Of a DNA stretch of 64,000 bases, positions 36,407 to 43,643 are shown one piece after another. This stretch comes from a virus. Every line of letters starts with the position of its first letter. The first letter of the stretch is position 1. The stretch covers positions 1-64,000 of the IMG/VR virus record IMGVR_UViG_3300023181_000005; one strand, 5' to 3'. Under the pieces are notes generated by a model. It was not told the DNA's origin. It did no database searches and saw nothing but the letters and a program-made list of their open reading frames with translations. A program made the position numbers and the translations under genes.

Positions 36407-36712
36407 ATGAATGCACACGATCACTTGAGAGAAGCACGCGCTAAATTGGCAGGGCTTCAAAGGATACTGAAAGACATGGACCCTGCTAGCGGGGTTTCAT
36501 TCGCTGTAAGGCGTGGAGTTGCTAGAGACGATGATGAAGTGGATAATGACAGTACCAAGCGCCCCTGGGTGACGCTGGAGCTGTCAGAAATGGCACTCGT
36601 AAAGGACACCTTAGATTCCCTTATCGAAGGCGCAAAATACAACGTCACCTTTTGGGAGGGTGCCACCAAGCGCCTGATTTCCGAAGCTCAAAAGGTGCTA
36701 GATGAAAAGTAA
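36407..36712 (+). CDS. Helical small protein, unknown
   Basis: The 101-residue protein from 36407 (an in-frame ATG 24 bases upstream is possible) has helices flanking an acidic loop (REARAKLAGLQRILKDMDP, ARDDDEVDNDS, VKDTLDSLIEGAKYNVTF). The leader is A-rich with no Shine-Dalgarno site. A T-run terminator follows. Confidence 0.55.
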   Translation: MNAHDHLREARAKLAGLQRILKDMDPASGVSFAVRRGVARDDDEVDNDSTKRPWVTLELSEMALVKDTLDSLIEGAKYNVTFWEGATKRLISEAQKVLDEK

Positions 36713-36730
36713 TTAACCCTCACCCAATCG

Positions 36731-36760
36731 CCCGTTGCTGCTCATGCGGCAACGGGTTTT
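36731..36760 (+). terminator. Terminator 5 of the array
   Basis: An 8-bp stem (36731-36738 with 36749-36756) is followed by TTTT. It is the first array hairpin with the look of an intrinsic terminator. Confidence 0.75.
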
Positions 36761-36790
36761 GGCGGTACTGAGAAAGAACAAATACAGAAT

Positions 36791-37099
36791 ATGAAATACG
36801 CGACAACACTACAAGAAAGAGCTGCCTTAAACGGCGTGGAAAGCTATCAGAGAATCGTTCCAGGTGGGCGAGTTGTTATCTATTCGGAGCACACGGACGG
36901 AGAAGGTAAGAACTGGCGTTTTTGGCTATGCTTCCAACATCGCATAGACGCTCCATCAATATTCACTATACGAGATCAGCTTTATTTAGATAAAGACGGA
37001 CGATGGAGGCATCCACACGGCGCATCATCGCGGCGTCACTTCCACAGCCCAAACGCTGCGGCTAAATATGCGGAGGGGTTACAATACGCCACCGAATAA
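36791..37099 (+). CDS. Small basic/aromatic protein, unknown
   Basis: The 102-residue protein is rich in His, Arg and aromatic residues (NWRFWLCFQHRIDAP, WRHPHGASSRRHFHSP). The leader CAAATACAGAATATG lacks a Shine-Dalgarno site. A 9-bp-stem terminator follows. No family is recognised. Confidence 0.55.
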   Translation: MKYATTLQERAALNGVESYQRIVPGGRVVIYSEHTDGEGKNWRFWLCFQHRIDAPSIFTIRDQLYLDKDGRWRHPHGASSRRHFHSPNAAAKYAEGLQYATE

Positions 37100-37166
37100 A
37101 CCCCTGACCCTCCTAACGGCTATCCGGCTACTCCTAGCGGCCTGTGTGGCACTCACCAAAACAATC

Positions 37167-37196
37167 GGGCGCTCCTTTAATCGGGAGCGCCCTTTG
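37167..37196 (+). terminator. Terminator 6 of the array
   Basis: A perfect 9-bp stem (37167-37175 with 37184-37192) with an 8-base loop is followed by TTTGAG. Confidence 0.75.
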
Positions 37197-37257
37197 AGTT
37201 GCCAGAGCTTATTGTAAAATAAGGGCGAACTGAAGATGAATTAGAACTAAAAACAAT

Positions 37258-37797
37258 ATGACATTCAAACCACAGCCGAAACACACACTGACCGATGCAC
37301 AAACACTGCACCTATCCTCTCCCGAGATGGTGGCTCTTTTCACTGGACCCGATAGGTACTGTATCAAATCCCCGATGCTTTGCGCGTTCATGGATGAGCT
37401 AGAAGAAACCGGGTACGTTTACAATGCTCGCGCTCAAGTGGAGTTTGAGAAAGTTCACAGCCTTTACCCTTCTCCTCTCGATGGCGAACCGGGATACCGC
37501 CCGCTCGCCACACTCGTCTATAACTGCCAAGGATACCGCCGTCATGACCAGCTTGTGCGTGATGGCTGGAGGGTCGGCACGGAGGAAATGCTGCGCGAAG
37601 CATTCAACACAAAGCGGGGCATTATGATAATAGGCGAAAGTATGCTTGGGAATCCGGCCCAAGAGGTTTTCAAGGTGCGCGAAATTAACGGTAAGCTTTA
37701 CGCCTTGCGTCCAAACGCTCGCAAGTTTGCCATGAAAATCATCGGACACCCTTGCAAAATCGTGCCACTCCCAAAAGCAAAGAAACAGCTAGCGTAA
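37258..37797 (+). CDS. Array protein, unknown
   Basis: The 179-residue protein has an N-terminal domain (LTDAQTLHLSSPEMVALF, FMDELEETGYVY) and a basic C-terminus (LYALRPNARKFAMKIIGHP, PKAKKQLA). It starts after the A-rich leader AAAAACAATATG. It is flanked by terminators 6 and 7. The function is unknown; the basic end could bind nucleic acid. Confidence 0.6.
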   Translation: MTFKPQPKHTLTDAQTLHLSSPEMVALFTGPDRYCIKSPMLCAFMDELEETGYVYNARAQVEFEKVHSLYPSPLDGEPGYRPLATLVYNCQGYRRHDQLVRDGWRVGTEEMLREAFNTKRGIMIIGESMLGNPAQEVFKVREINGKLYALRPNARKFAMKIIGHPCKIVPLPKAKKQLA

Positions 37798-37805
37798 TGC
37801 ACCCC

Positions 37806-37842
37806 AAAGCGCGGAAACTCACCACCTCCGCGCTTTCTATTT
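37806..37842 (+). terminator. Terminator 7 of the array
   Basis: A perfect 10-bp stem (37806-37815 with 37827-37836) with an 11-base loop is followed by CTATTT. Confidence 0.75.
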
Positions 37843-37882
37843 CCGGTAAGAGAAAATGGTTGCGCCTCAACACCAAACCACC

Positions 37883-38077
37883 ATGCCAACACCCACACCA
37901 CCCAAAAAACACGCAGGACGCCCCCACAAGGACGCAGCCACAAAAGCAAAAGGTTTCAACTGCAAACTCTACCCCTGGGAGATCGAAAAACTCAATTCCC
38001 TGCGCGGTGAGCAAAGTGCAGGCCGGTTCTTCGCCCAGCTTATGAGCGAGCATGAGGACAAAACAGATGCGCCCTAA
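37883..38077 (+). CDS. Small basic protein, RHH-like
   Basis: The 64-residue protein (ATG at 37883; an in-frame start 27 bases upstream exists) has a Pro/Lys-rich N-terminus (TPPKKHAGRPHKDAATKAKG) then a strand and two helices (CKLYPWEIEKLNSL, AGRFFAQLMSEH), a possible ribbon-helix-helix. It is the first array gene without a hairpin behind it. Confidence 0.5.
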   Translation: MPTPTPPKKHAGRPHKDAATKAKGFNCKLYPWEIEKLNSLRGEQSAGRFFAQLMSEHEDKTDAP

Positions 38078-38160
38078 TACAATATTACACTTTTACACTT
38101 GCAATAGTCGAGTGCGATGTGAAAATGGAAACGAAAGAGAAAATAACAACGAAACAAATT

Positions 38161-38397
38161 ATGAACTCACCTCACTTCTTCGGAATTACAAAAGACAAGC
38201 CATCGCGCAAAGATGCGCAAGCATGGAATGCACAAGCACAAAAAAATGGAGGCCACTTTGTTGAAGTGAACCTCAAAACTGGATCTGCGCCTGGAATCAA
38301 TAACGGACGCTACCAAGGATGGTTTGAGATCGAAAACTTCGGATCACCTCACAACGAGCGCAGAGCTAATGAAATCAAGGATGCGTGCGGAATCTAA
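38161..38397 (+). CDS. Small protein, unknown
   Basis: The 78-residue protein from 38161 follows the leader ACGAAACAAATTATG, like the hairpin-array genes; an in-frame start at 38119 is possible. It contains a basic stretch (GITKDKPSRKDAQAWNAQAQ) and a WFEIENFG strand. Unknown function. Confidence 0.5.
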   Translation: MNSPHFFGITKDKPSRKDAQAWNAQAQKNGGHFVEVNLKTGSAPGINNGRYQGWFEIENFGSPHNERRANEIKDACGI

Positions 38398-38402
38398 CCC
38401 CC

Positions 38403-38495
38403 ATGAAACTCCTCCTCTTCATCCTCCTAACAACCGCCCTCCCATTCGCGCCGCCCTTCATCGCTAAAGCAATCTCTCAATACCAATCGAAATGA
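38403..38495 (+). CDS. 30-residue membrane micropeptide
   Basis: A Leu-rich hydrophobic stretch (LLLFILLTTALPFAPPFIA) is preceded by MK and followed by a short polar tail. The stop overlaps the next ATG (ATGA at 38492-38495), supporting translation. Confidence 0.5.
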   Translation: MKLLLFILLTTALPFAPPFIAKAISQYQSK

Positions 38496-38920
38496 ATACA
38501 CAAAAACACACGCCTGAGCCTTGGACTGTTGCGGTCTCAAATACTTGGCCTCATGGAGAGCCTGAGTTGAAGACCAAGCAACTCTGTATCCATGGCGGGA
38601 ATGGACAGCCGGGATTCGATGGCAATATCATTGCGCCAATCTCTCCCGAGAAGTATGTCACGCCGGTTGATCGAGCTAATGCAGCCCGCATCGTCTCCTG
38701 CGTAAACGCATGCGCCGGGATCAATCCAGAGGCGGTGCCAGCCCTCCATGGCGGGTTAGAAATCCTAATGAACGTCACGCGCCTGCTGTGTGATGAGGTT
38801 GGCGTTGATCTGGATTCACCAGTCAATGTGAGTTGTAACAGTGAAGCCCTTGCGGGTCTTACTATCGGGAAACTCCTCAAAATGTGCAGTGCCGCACTCA
38901 AGAAAGCAAAAGCCCAATGA
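38492..38920 (+). CDS. Conserved phage protein (HTPEPW...ANAARIVSCVNA family)
   Basis: The 142-residue protein has KHTPEPWTVAV at the start and DRANAARIVSCVNACAGI in the middle, a widespread phage hypothetical pattern. The C-terminal LAGLTIGKLLKMCSAALKKA is a helix. The biochemical role is unknown. It is coupled at both ends by ATGA. Confidence 0.7.
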   Translation: MNTQKHTPEPWTVAVSNTWPHGEPELKTKQLCIHGGNGQPGFDGNIIAPISPEKYVTPVDRANAARIVSCVNACAGINPEAVPALHGGLEILMNVTRLLCDEVGVDLDSPVNVSCNSEALAGLTIGKLLKMCSAALKKAKAQ

Positions 38921-39228
38921 ATACACCAATACAAGACGGAGGACCAGCTTATCCAAGGGTCGGAATGCAGTACAAGGATGCGTCAGGACTGCCTCTTGCT
39001 GCTAGCTCTGGGTATGGCTGGGAACTTGAGCCTCAAAATGGCATGAGTTTGCGCGACCATCTCGCCAGTCAAGCTTTAGCTGGTATTTGTGCTAATCCAT
39101 CTGTCCACGCGCCCAATCCAATGAGTGGCTGGATATGCTTACCATTTGGCAGACGCAATGATATTTGCTCGCACGGCATGCCCCCACGGGAAACAGCCAG
39201 AAAACTGCACAGCTTGCAAACAGAATAA
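38917..39228 (+). CDS. Conserved phage protein (GMSLRDHLASQAL family)
   Basis: The 103-residue protein starts at an ATGA overlap at 38917. It contains DGGPAYPRVG and GMSLRDHLASQALAGI, a motif pair common in phage small proteins of unknown role, and ends MPPRETARKLHSL. The function is unknown. Confidence 0.65.
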   Translation: MNTPIQDGGPAYPRVGMQYKDASGLPLAASSGYGWELEPQNGMSLRDHLASQALAGICANPSVHAPNPMSGWICLPFGRRNDICSHGMPPRETARKLHSLQTE

Positions 39229-39240
39229 GGAATCAGCCCA

Positions 39241-39321
39241 ATGATCCACGCAATCAACGCCTGCTTCACACTCGCCCTTGGGATCGTCCTGATCCTTGGG
39301 GCGGCAATTTTACTCTCATGA
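39241..39321 (+). CDS. 26-residue membrane micropeptide
   Basis: A single hydrophobic segment (CFTLALGIVLILGAAILL) is coupled to the next gene by ATGA at 39318-39321. One of several such micropeptides in this genome. Confidence 0.45.
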   Translation: MIHAINACFTLALGIVLILGAAILLS

Positions 39322-39533
39322 ACTATCCACGCACACAAGCCGCCGAAGCCATCAGACACTTCGACAACCCATTTTCCGCCAAGGAGTTTTCTCGGCGGCT
39401 GGAGGGTGAGCTGGAGGATTATAGGAAGGTGCTGGAATTGATTCTTAAAGCTTCCAATGGACTGCCAATTCCAACGATCCTTCATTCACCAATCGCAAAA
39501 GCTCAATCAGCCATCAACAAACACAAGCCCTAA
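39318..39533 (+). CDS. Small helical protein, unknown
   Basis: The 71-residue helical protein (SAKEFSRRLEGELEDYRKV) is coupled to the micropeptide upstream. No family is recognised. Confidence 0.5.
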   Translation: MNYPRTQAAEAIRHFDNPFSAKEFSRRLEGELEDYRKVLELILKASNGLPIPTILHSPIAKAQSAINKHKP

Positions 39534-39534
39534 C

Positions 39535-39753
39535 ATGAACTCAAACACACCACGAACAGATGCTGCCGAATATGGTCCAGGGAAGGGCGGAATTTCTGGA
39601 AGTTGCTCAGCAGACTTCGCCCGCCAACTTGAATTGGAGTGCGACAAATATCGGGAGACGCTGGAGGATTTACGGAGAAATGCAATAGCTCTAGGTAATA
39701 ATGGAACAGTGGAATGGATCACTAAAACACTCAACAAGTACGACCAATGCTAG
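39535..39753 (+). CDS. Small conserved phage protein (NTPRTDA type)
   Basis: The 72-residue protein begins MNSNTPRTDAAEY, a start seen in many phage small proteins, followed by FARQLELECDKYRETLEDL helices. It overlaps the next small gene by 7 bases. Unknown function. Confidence 0.6.
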   Translation: MNSNTPRTDAAEYGPGKGGISGSCSADFARQLELECDKYRETLEDLRRNAIALGNNGTVEWITKTLNKYDQC

Positions 39754-39890
39754 CACCCCTCCTAATCGCCGCCCTACTCGTCTGCGCTGGCTACCTGTGC
39801 CTCGCAGAACACTTTAACATTGATGAGCACCGCCGAAGGAATAGAGCGCGGGCCGCTAGGAATCTGAATAGGATGGAGAACGAATTATGA
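39747..39890 (+). CDS. 47-residue anchored basic peptide
   Basis: An N-terminal hydrophobic segment (LAPLLIAALLVCAGYLCLA) is followed by an Arg-rich tail (HRRRNRARAARNLNRM), a small membrane-anchored basic peptide. The stop overlaps the next ATG. Confidence 0.55.
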   Translation: MLAPLLIAALLVCAGYLCLAEHFNIDEHRRRNRARAARNLNRMENEL

Positions 39891-40123
39891 ATGTTGATCC
39901 TGAATATTGGAAGTCTTTGCAAAAGGAGATGAATGATTTGGCTAATGCCCTCATTGAAGCAACTCCAGCGGAGGAGTTGTTTGACATCTCATTCGGGGAT
40001 AATCCCACTGCCATCACGCTATCGGAGGCGCGCATCAAAAGCGCCTTGGCCGAGGCGCTTAAAAAGCAAATGCTGAATGGTGAGTTTACTCCCGAAAATC
40101 TCAAAATGGAGAGCCAATTATGA
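39887..40123 (+). CDS. Small helical protein, unknown
   Basis: The 78-residue helical protein (SLQKEMNDLANALIEATPA, IKSALAEALKKQMLNG) overlaps both neighbours by ATGA. Unknown function. Confidence 0.55.
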   Translation: MNVDPEYWKSLQKEMNDLANALIEATPAEELFDISFGDNPTAITLSEARIKSALAEALKKQMLNGEFTPENLKMESQL

Positions 40124-40494
40124 CACCCGAAAAACAACGCATCGCCATCGCTGAAGCGTGTGGAGCGCATTACCTCATCTACGAAGGGGGTGAGGGATGG
40201 CTCACAACTGAAGACTATGAGCACGCAGAACAAAAATTGTCCGCTAAGGATTTTACGGGAGATAGGTCGAAGGTGACAGTTTCTGACATCATTCCCGACT
40301 ACCTGAACGACCTCAACGCCATTCAAAAAGCAGTTAAGAAACTGCCGTTAACGCAAAGAGATACGTTCATTCGATATTTATCCCAGGTTACTCAACGCTC
40401 GCGAATGGCGACTGTTTGTTGGACAAATGCTACAGCTAAAGCTGATCAGTTATCAGAAGCCTTCCTTCGCACCATTGGAAAGTGGGTGGAGTAA
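40120..40494 (+). CDS. Conserved phage protein, unknown
   Basis: The 124-residue protein contains IPDYLNDLNAIQKAVKKL, a motif I have seen in phage small proteins, and a C-terminal helix (KADQLSEAFLRTIGKW). It is the last gene before a clear terminator. Confidence 0.6.
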   Translation: MTPEKQRIAIAEACGAHYLIYEGGEGWLTTEDYEHAEQKLSAKDFTGDRSKVTVSDIIPDYLNDLNAIQKAVKKLPLTQRDTFIRYLSQVTQRSRMATVCWTNATAKADQLSEAFLRTIGKWVE

Positions 40495-40509
40495 CCCCAC
40501 CCCCAAACA

Positions 40510-40539
40510 CCTGCCACTAACCCTGGCGGGTTTCTTTTT
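40510..40539 (+). terminator. Terminator of the plus-strand small-gene operon
   Basis: A 7-base arm (40510-40516) pairs with 40524-40530 with one wobble, a 7-base loop, then TTTCTTTTT. Confidence 0.75.
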
Positions 40540-40571
40540 GCCCTAGTGCCGCCCTTGTGCCACAATCAAGA

Positions 40572-40982
40572 ATGACCCTCTCCACTCTCGCCACCCTGTT
40601 TCGCGCCATGCAGCTTGTCGCCCACGCTGCTCACAACCTCGTCAAAGGCCCGACATTCTTTTCCGATCACGAATACCTGGGCGAGCTTTATCCAGCCTAC
40701 GAGGAAGCGTACGACTCCCTGATTGAGCGCAGTATCGGGCTCAAGATGCCAATCAACATCCAGCAGATCACCACCGAGGCGTGTAGGATCTTCGGCCAGT
40801 CCAAAATCACAGGGGATGCCAAGGCTGATTTAACGATCATTGACCGATTGGAAGTGATGACCCGCAAGGAGATTGCCGTCCAGATGAAGGCTAACCCCTC
40901 GGACGGCGTGCAAAACCTGCTACAAGGGCTCGCAGACGACTCGGAGGCCCGCAGCTATAAAATCGGTCAACGGGTGGGTTAA
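40572..40982 (+). CDS. Possible ferritin-like (Dps-like) protein
   Basis: The 136-residue protein is helical. In helix 1-2 it has MQLVAHAAHNLVKGPTFFSDH, then LYPAYEEAYDSLIERSIGL. The spacing of H-x-x-H, KG-xFF, H and an E-containing ER helix recalls Dps/ferritin-like four-helix proteins that bind metal. A longer GTG start at 40557 is possible. It stands alone between a terminator and a convergent gene whose stop it overlaps. The call is tentative; a helical structural protein is an alternative. Confidence 0.4.
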   Translation: MTLSTLATLFRAMQLVAHAAHNLVKGPTFFSDHEYLGELYPAYEEAYDSLIERSIGLKMPINIQQITTEACRIFGQSKITGDAKADLTIIDRLEVMTRKEIAVQMKANPSDGVQNLLQGLADDSEARSYKIGQRVG

Positions 40983-41203
40983 GACGCCTCCACGGGCTTG
41001 TATTCGACCTCTACGGGTCTCTCCTGGAGCTTTGGCAGGCCGAACATGAGCCTCCATCTGTTATCCTCGCTCATTTCAGCCAGCGCCTTGTGATTCTGGG
41101 CGCGGGCGTAGTCGTATTTCGACCAGAGGCGAATATCGGATGGTAGATCCTCATCGTTATTCAGTTTCGAGCACATTGCGGTAGGCGTTATGAGCATGAA
41201 CAT
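40979..41203 (-). CDS. Small protein, unknown
   Basis: The 74-residue protein is charged with a hydrophobic N-terminus (MFMLITPTAM). A start at 41176 would drop that segment. It is the end of the large minus-strand replication operon; its stop overlaps the convergent gene. Unknown function. Confidence 0.5.
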   Translation of the reverse strand: MFMLITPTAMCSKLNNDEDLPSDIRLWSKYDYARAQNHKALAEMSEDNRWRLMFGLPKLQERPVEVEYKPVEAS

Positions 41204-41402
41204 GCTGAGAAACTTCGTTCAATTGCTCTCGTATTGAAGGCATAAACCGAGCCGTTGAGCCTTTTTGAAGCAAGCGCAGGTTGTTGAGAAGCTGGGTGCA
41301 TTCTCTGATTGCGATTCTCAATGACGCATCAGCGGACTTTTGGAGTGATTCTTGTGTTTTCATTTGGACTGAAAAGGCGGATTGGGCCGCAGTTTCCCGC
41401 AA
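41157..41402 (-). CDS. Small coiled-coil-like protein
   Basis: The 81-residue protein (TTG start at 41402 after GGAGCGGG, or ATG at 41363) is one long helix (CTQLLNNLRLLQKGS, IREQLNEVSQHVHAHNA). It lies just behind the small lipoprotein gene. Confidence 0.45.
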   Translation of the reverse strand: MRETAAQSAFSVQMKTQESLQKSADASLRIAIRECTQLLNNLRLLQKGSTARFMPSIREQLNEVSQHVHAHNAYRNVLETE

Positions 41403-41417
41403 CCCGCTCCATTTGTT

Positions 41418-41657
41418 CTACTTCCCGCTGACCTCAATCGTTGTCGGCGCAGGCGCAAGCACTACCGAGCCAACTTCGCGAACAAGGTTGGCATCCTCTG
41501 CACTGATTTTGCCTTTGCTCTGTGCGTACGAGATCGCAAGATTCGCAATCGCACTCGCCTGGGCCTGTTGAGCCGGGGTGAGATTTGAGCACGAAGGCAA
41601 GCAAACAGACGCAACGATAAGCAACGCGGTGATAACGGGAATGGTAAGGATTTTCAT
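41418..41657 (-). CDS. Small lipoprotein
   Basis: The 79-residue protein has a signal peptide with a lipobox: a hydrophobic ILTIPVITALLIVASVC and then LPSC before the mature SNLTPAQ. The mature part is Ala/Gln-rich and helical. Small phage lipoproteins often act as outer-membrane spanins or block superinfection. There is no matching inner-membrane partner next to it. It is coupled to the upstream gene by ATGA. Confidence 0.7.
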   Translation of the reverse strand: MKILTIPVITALLIVASVCLPSCSNLTPAQQAQASAIANLAISYAQSKGKISAEDANLVREVGSVVLAPAPTTIEVSGK

Positions 41658-42169
41658 ACTTCGCTAGTTTGGCCGGGTGAGGGCGTGGAGTCAAGTTTCA
41701 TCGCGGCGGCTATGGCTTCTCGGGCCGTCTTGCCAGATGAAATCTTTCTCACGATCAATTCGGCATAAGTCTCCCACTCGAATAAACCACCCTCGTTTTC
41801 TTCGCAACTCAGCGACAGACCTTTAAGTTCCAGCCAGTCCAAAAGTTCCGTGTCGGTAGGCCCGCTCACCTCCGCAGTCGGCATTGCGGCATCGTCTGCG
41901 TATCTCCAGCCGATGAGGTCAGTATGTGAATTTATTCTACTCCACCTAAACACATTGGCGGCCATCGTATAGAGAGAAGGTTTTTCATCTTTTGAGATAA
42001 CAAAAATTAGGCTCTCCCCATCAACAGGCCCCGGATTTCCAGGAACGTGCTCGATCCAAACTTTGCCGTGAGCTTCAAATGTCCTGACTGGCGGAAATGA
42101 TTTATCACTCCCAGGCTCATGGCTCTCCCATGTCATTGGATTATTTTTAGTTGCTTCAAATTGTTTCAT
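41654..42169 (-). CDS. Accessory protein, unknown
   Basis: The 171-residue soluble protein has a beta-rich first half (TFEAHGKVWIEHVPGNPGP, GESLIFVISKDEKP) and a helical second half (TDTELLDWLELKGLSLSCE, LIVRKISSGKTAREAIAAA). The TDTELLDWLE motif also occurs in other phage small proteins. Unknown function; coupled to both neighbours. Confidence 0.55.
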   Translation of the reverse strand: MKQFEATKNNPMTWESHEPGSDKSFPPVRTFEAHGKVWIEHVPGNPGPVDGESLIFVISKDEKPSLYTMAANVFRWSRINSHTDLIGWRYADDAAMPTAEVSGPTDTELLDWLELKGLSLSCEENEGGLFEWETYAELIVRKISSGKTAREAIAAAMKLDSTPSPGQTSEV

Positions 42170-42435
42170 AAATATAATTTTCCAAATTCGTTTTTAATTT
42201 CCTGATCGTCTCTGGCGCAATTGATGATGTTGGTAACGTATTGACCGGCTCCACATGCAATGGATTTCACCTCTGATGGGTAGCCGTAGATGTCTTGAAC
42301 GAAGCGTCCATAGCTTTTACCTTCGCCGTCAAACATATCTGCAAGATGTTGCATAATGAATGCGAGTTGCTGGCCGGTTGGCTTGCTTTGCCCCTCAAGA
42401 ATGGAGTCGTGACGGTCATCTGGCGGTATACTCAT
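42166..42435 (-). CDS. Small protein, unknown
   Basis: The 89-residue protein is helical in the middle (GQQLAFIMQHLADMFD) and coupled by ATGA to the 171-residue gene. No family is recognised. Confidence 0.5.
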   Translation of the reverse strand: MSIPPDDRHDSILEGQSKPTGQQLAFIMQHLADMFDGEGKSYGRFVQDIYGYPSEVKSIACGAGQYVTNIINCARDDQEIKNEFGKLYL

Positions 42436-42469
42436 CCCTCACCCTCCTTATACTTGGCGCGGAAGGTGG

Positions 42470-42922
42470 TTAAAACTCGCTCAAGAGAACTCCACTTCTC
42501 AGCGGTGTGACAGGCTGCACATCCTCCAGAGGTACCATAGCGGGCGCAAGCTGGGAGAGGGCGGCTTTACTGATGCAAACAAGACACACATTCCCCGCTT
42601 TGTGAGAGATTGGCCGTGGATGATCAATCCCCTCTTCGCCCCAGTCAGAACAATCGGCACCATCCAGCCAAAGTTCCACCACCCCTCTAAGCACAGCCTC
42701 CCGCGCCTGGGATTCGCGCTGCCCTCGCATACACTCCTGAGCTATCTCATGCTGCCTAATACCGTAATCCATCTGGCGCTTGTACTCATCCTTCATTTCC
42801 TCCAGTTGCTTTTGGAGTGAGGCATATTCTGCGATGTGGACGCTATCGCCAAGGGTGAGTCCGCAGGTAGGGCATAAAGTGGCAAGCTTTGCATCTCTTG
42901 GCGTGTCAGTATTACTATTCAT
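42470..42922 (-). CDS. Cys-pair coiled-coil protein, unknown
   Basis: The 150-residue protein (ATG at 42922, or 42934 in the same frame) begins MNSNTDTPRDAK and has CPTCGL near residue 20, a long charged helix (SLQKQLEEMKDEYKRQMD) and a late CLVC pair, so the two Cys pairs may form one zinc site. It shares its first 17 coding bases with the next upstream gene. Confidence 0.55.
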   Translation of the reverse strand: MNSNTDTPRDAKLATLCPTCGLTLGDSVHIAEYASLQKQLEEMKDEYKRQMDYGIRQHEIAQECMRGQRESQAREAVLRGVVELWLDGADCSDWGEEGIDHPRPISHKAGNVCLVCISKAALSQLAPAMVPLEDVQPVTPLRSGVLLSEF

Positions 42923-43106
42923 TATCGTGCTCATGTTTAATTCTTTCTGATTTTGGAATTTCGTAGGTGAATGAGCTTTTGATAAAACCCCTCTTGTCTG
43001 GCATACAGTCACACTGACTAACGGGCTCATCGGCATAAGCGCCAGCACAGCTTTTGCAGATATAAATAGCCCGTGTTACTTTCATTGTTTCAGTATTACT
43101 ATTCAT
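42915..43106 (-). CDS. Small Cys-rich protein
   Basis: The 63-residue protein contains CKSC and CDC (YICKSCAGAYAD, VSQCDCMP) in a possible zinc knuckle. It begins with the same ATGAATAGTAATACTGA bases as the neighbouring gene. An internal ATG at 43085 is an alternative start. Confidence 0.5.
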   Translation of the reverse strand: MNSNTETMKVTRAIYICKSCAGAYADEPVSQCDCMPDKRGFIKSSFTYEIPKSERIKHEHDNE

Positions 43107-43407
43107 CGGTTTTCTTGGTTAGGGTGTTGTAGGATGTGAGGGCCTCTGATACATTGCGAATATTATTCAATGCGCTTGGTGGTGCTGATTCGAAGTCTGG
43201 ATAAGGATCTCCGACTTGCTCCGCGCACACTACGCGAAGGCGCTGGACACAGCCAATTAGAGCATCATAGAGGTCTTGAGCAACCTTCTCCATCTCCAGC
43301 CCGCGCTTAGCGGTGGCGAGGAGTTGCTGGAATTCAGTTAGGTTCATTTTACCTAAAGAGGCCGTATCCTCAATGTGCTCAATCTCTGCGAGTGTGAGTG
43401 TTTTCAT
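43099..43407 (-). CDS. Small helical protein, unknown
   Basis: The 102-residue mostly helical protein (FQQLLATAKRGLEMEKVAQ, LYDALIGCVQRLRVV) lies one base after the previous gene and overlaps the next by 8 bases. Unknown. Confidence 0.55.
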   Translation of the reverse strand: MKTLTLAEIEHIEDTASLGKMNLTEFQQLLATAKRGLEMEKVAQDLYDALIGCVQRLRVVCAEQVGDPYPDFESAPPSALNNIRNVSEALTSYNTLTKKTDE

Positions 43408-43408
43408 T

Positions 43409-43609
43409 TCAAATATTCACCTTCCCAGGTTGAGTAGAGGACTTGAGAGCCATCCTTATTTTGAGGGCTGTTGCTGGCGATACAGCTATGCCTTCACATA
43501 AAGCCGCCATTAAAGCTTGGTGAGCTTTGTTCTTTTCAGAGATAGCCGTTAAAAGCTGGTCTCGCAGGCTTGCTATTTCTTGTTCCATTGCGTTTTTAGG
43601 TTCTTTCAT
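43409..43609 (-). CDS. Small coiled-coil protein, unknown
   Basis: The 66-residue protein has a helical N-terminus (MEQEIASLRDQLLTAISEK) and a C-terminal helix (SPATALKIRMALKS). It is followed by the 102-residue gene. Confidence 0.5.
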   Translation of the reverse strand: MKEPKNAMEQEIASLRDQLLTAISEKNKAHQALMAALCEGIAVSPATALKIRMALKSSTQPGKVNI

Positions 43610-43643
43610 AATCCTTGTTTCTCCATCGTTTCTATCAGTTTCG

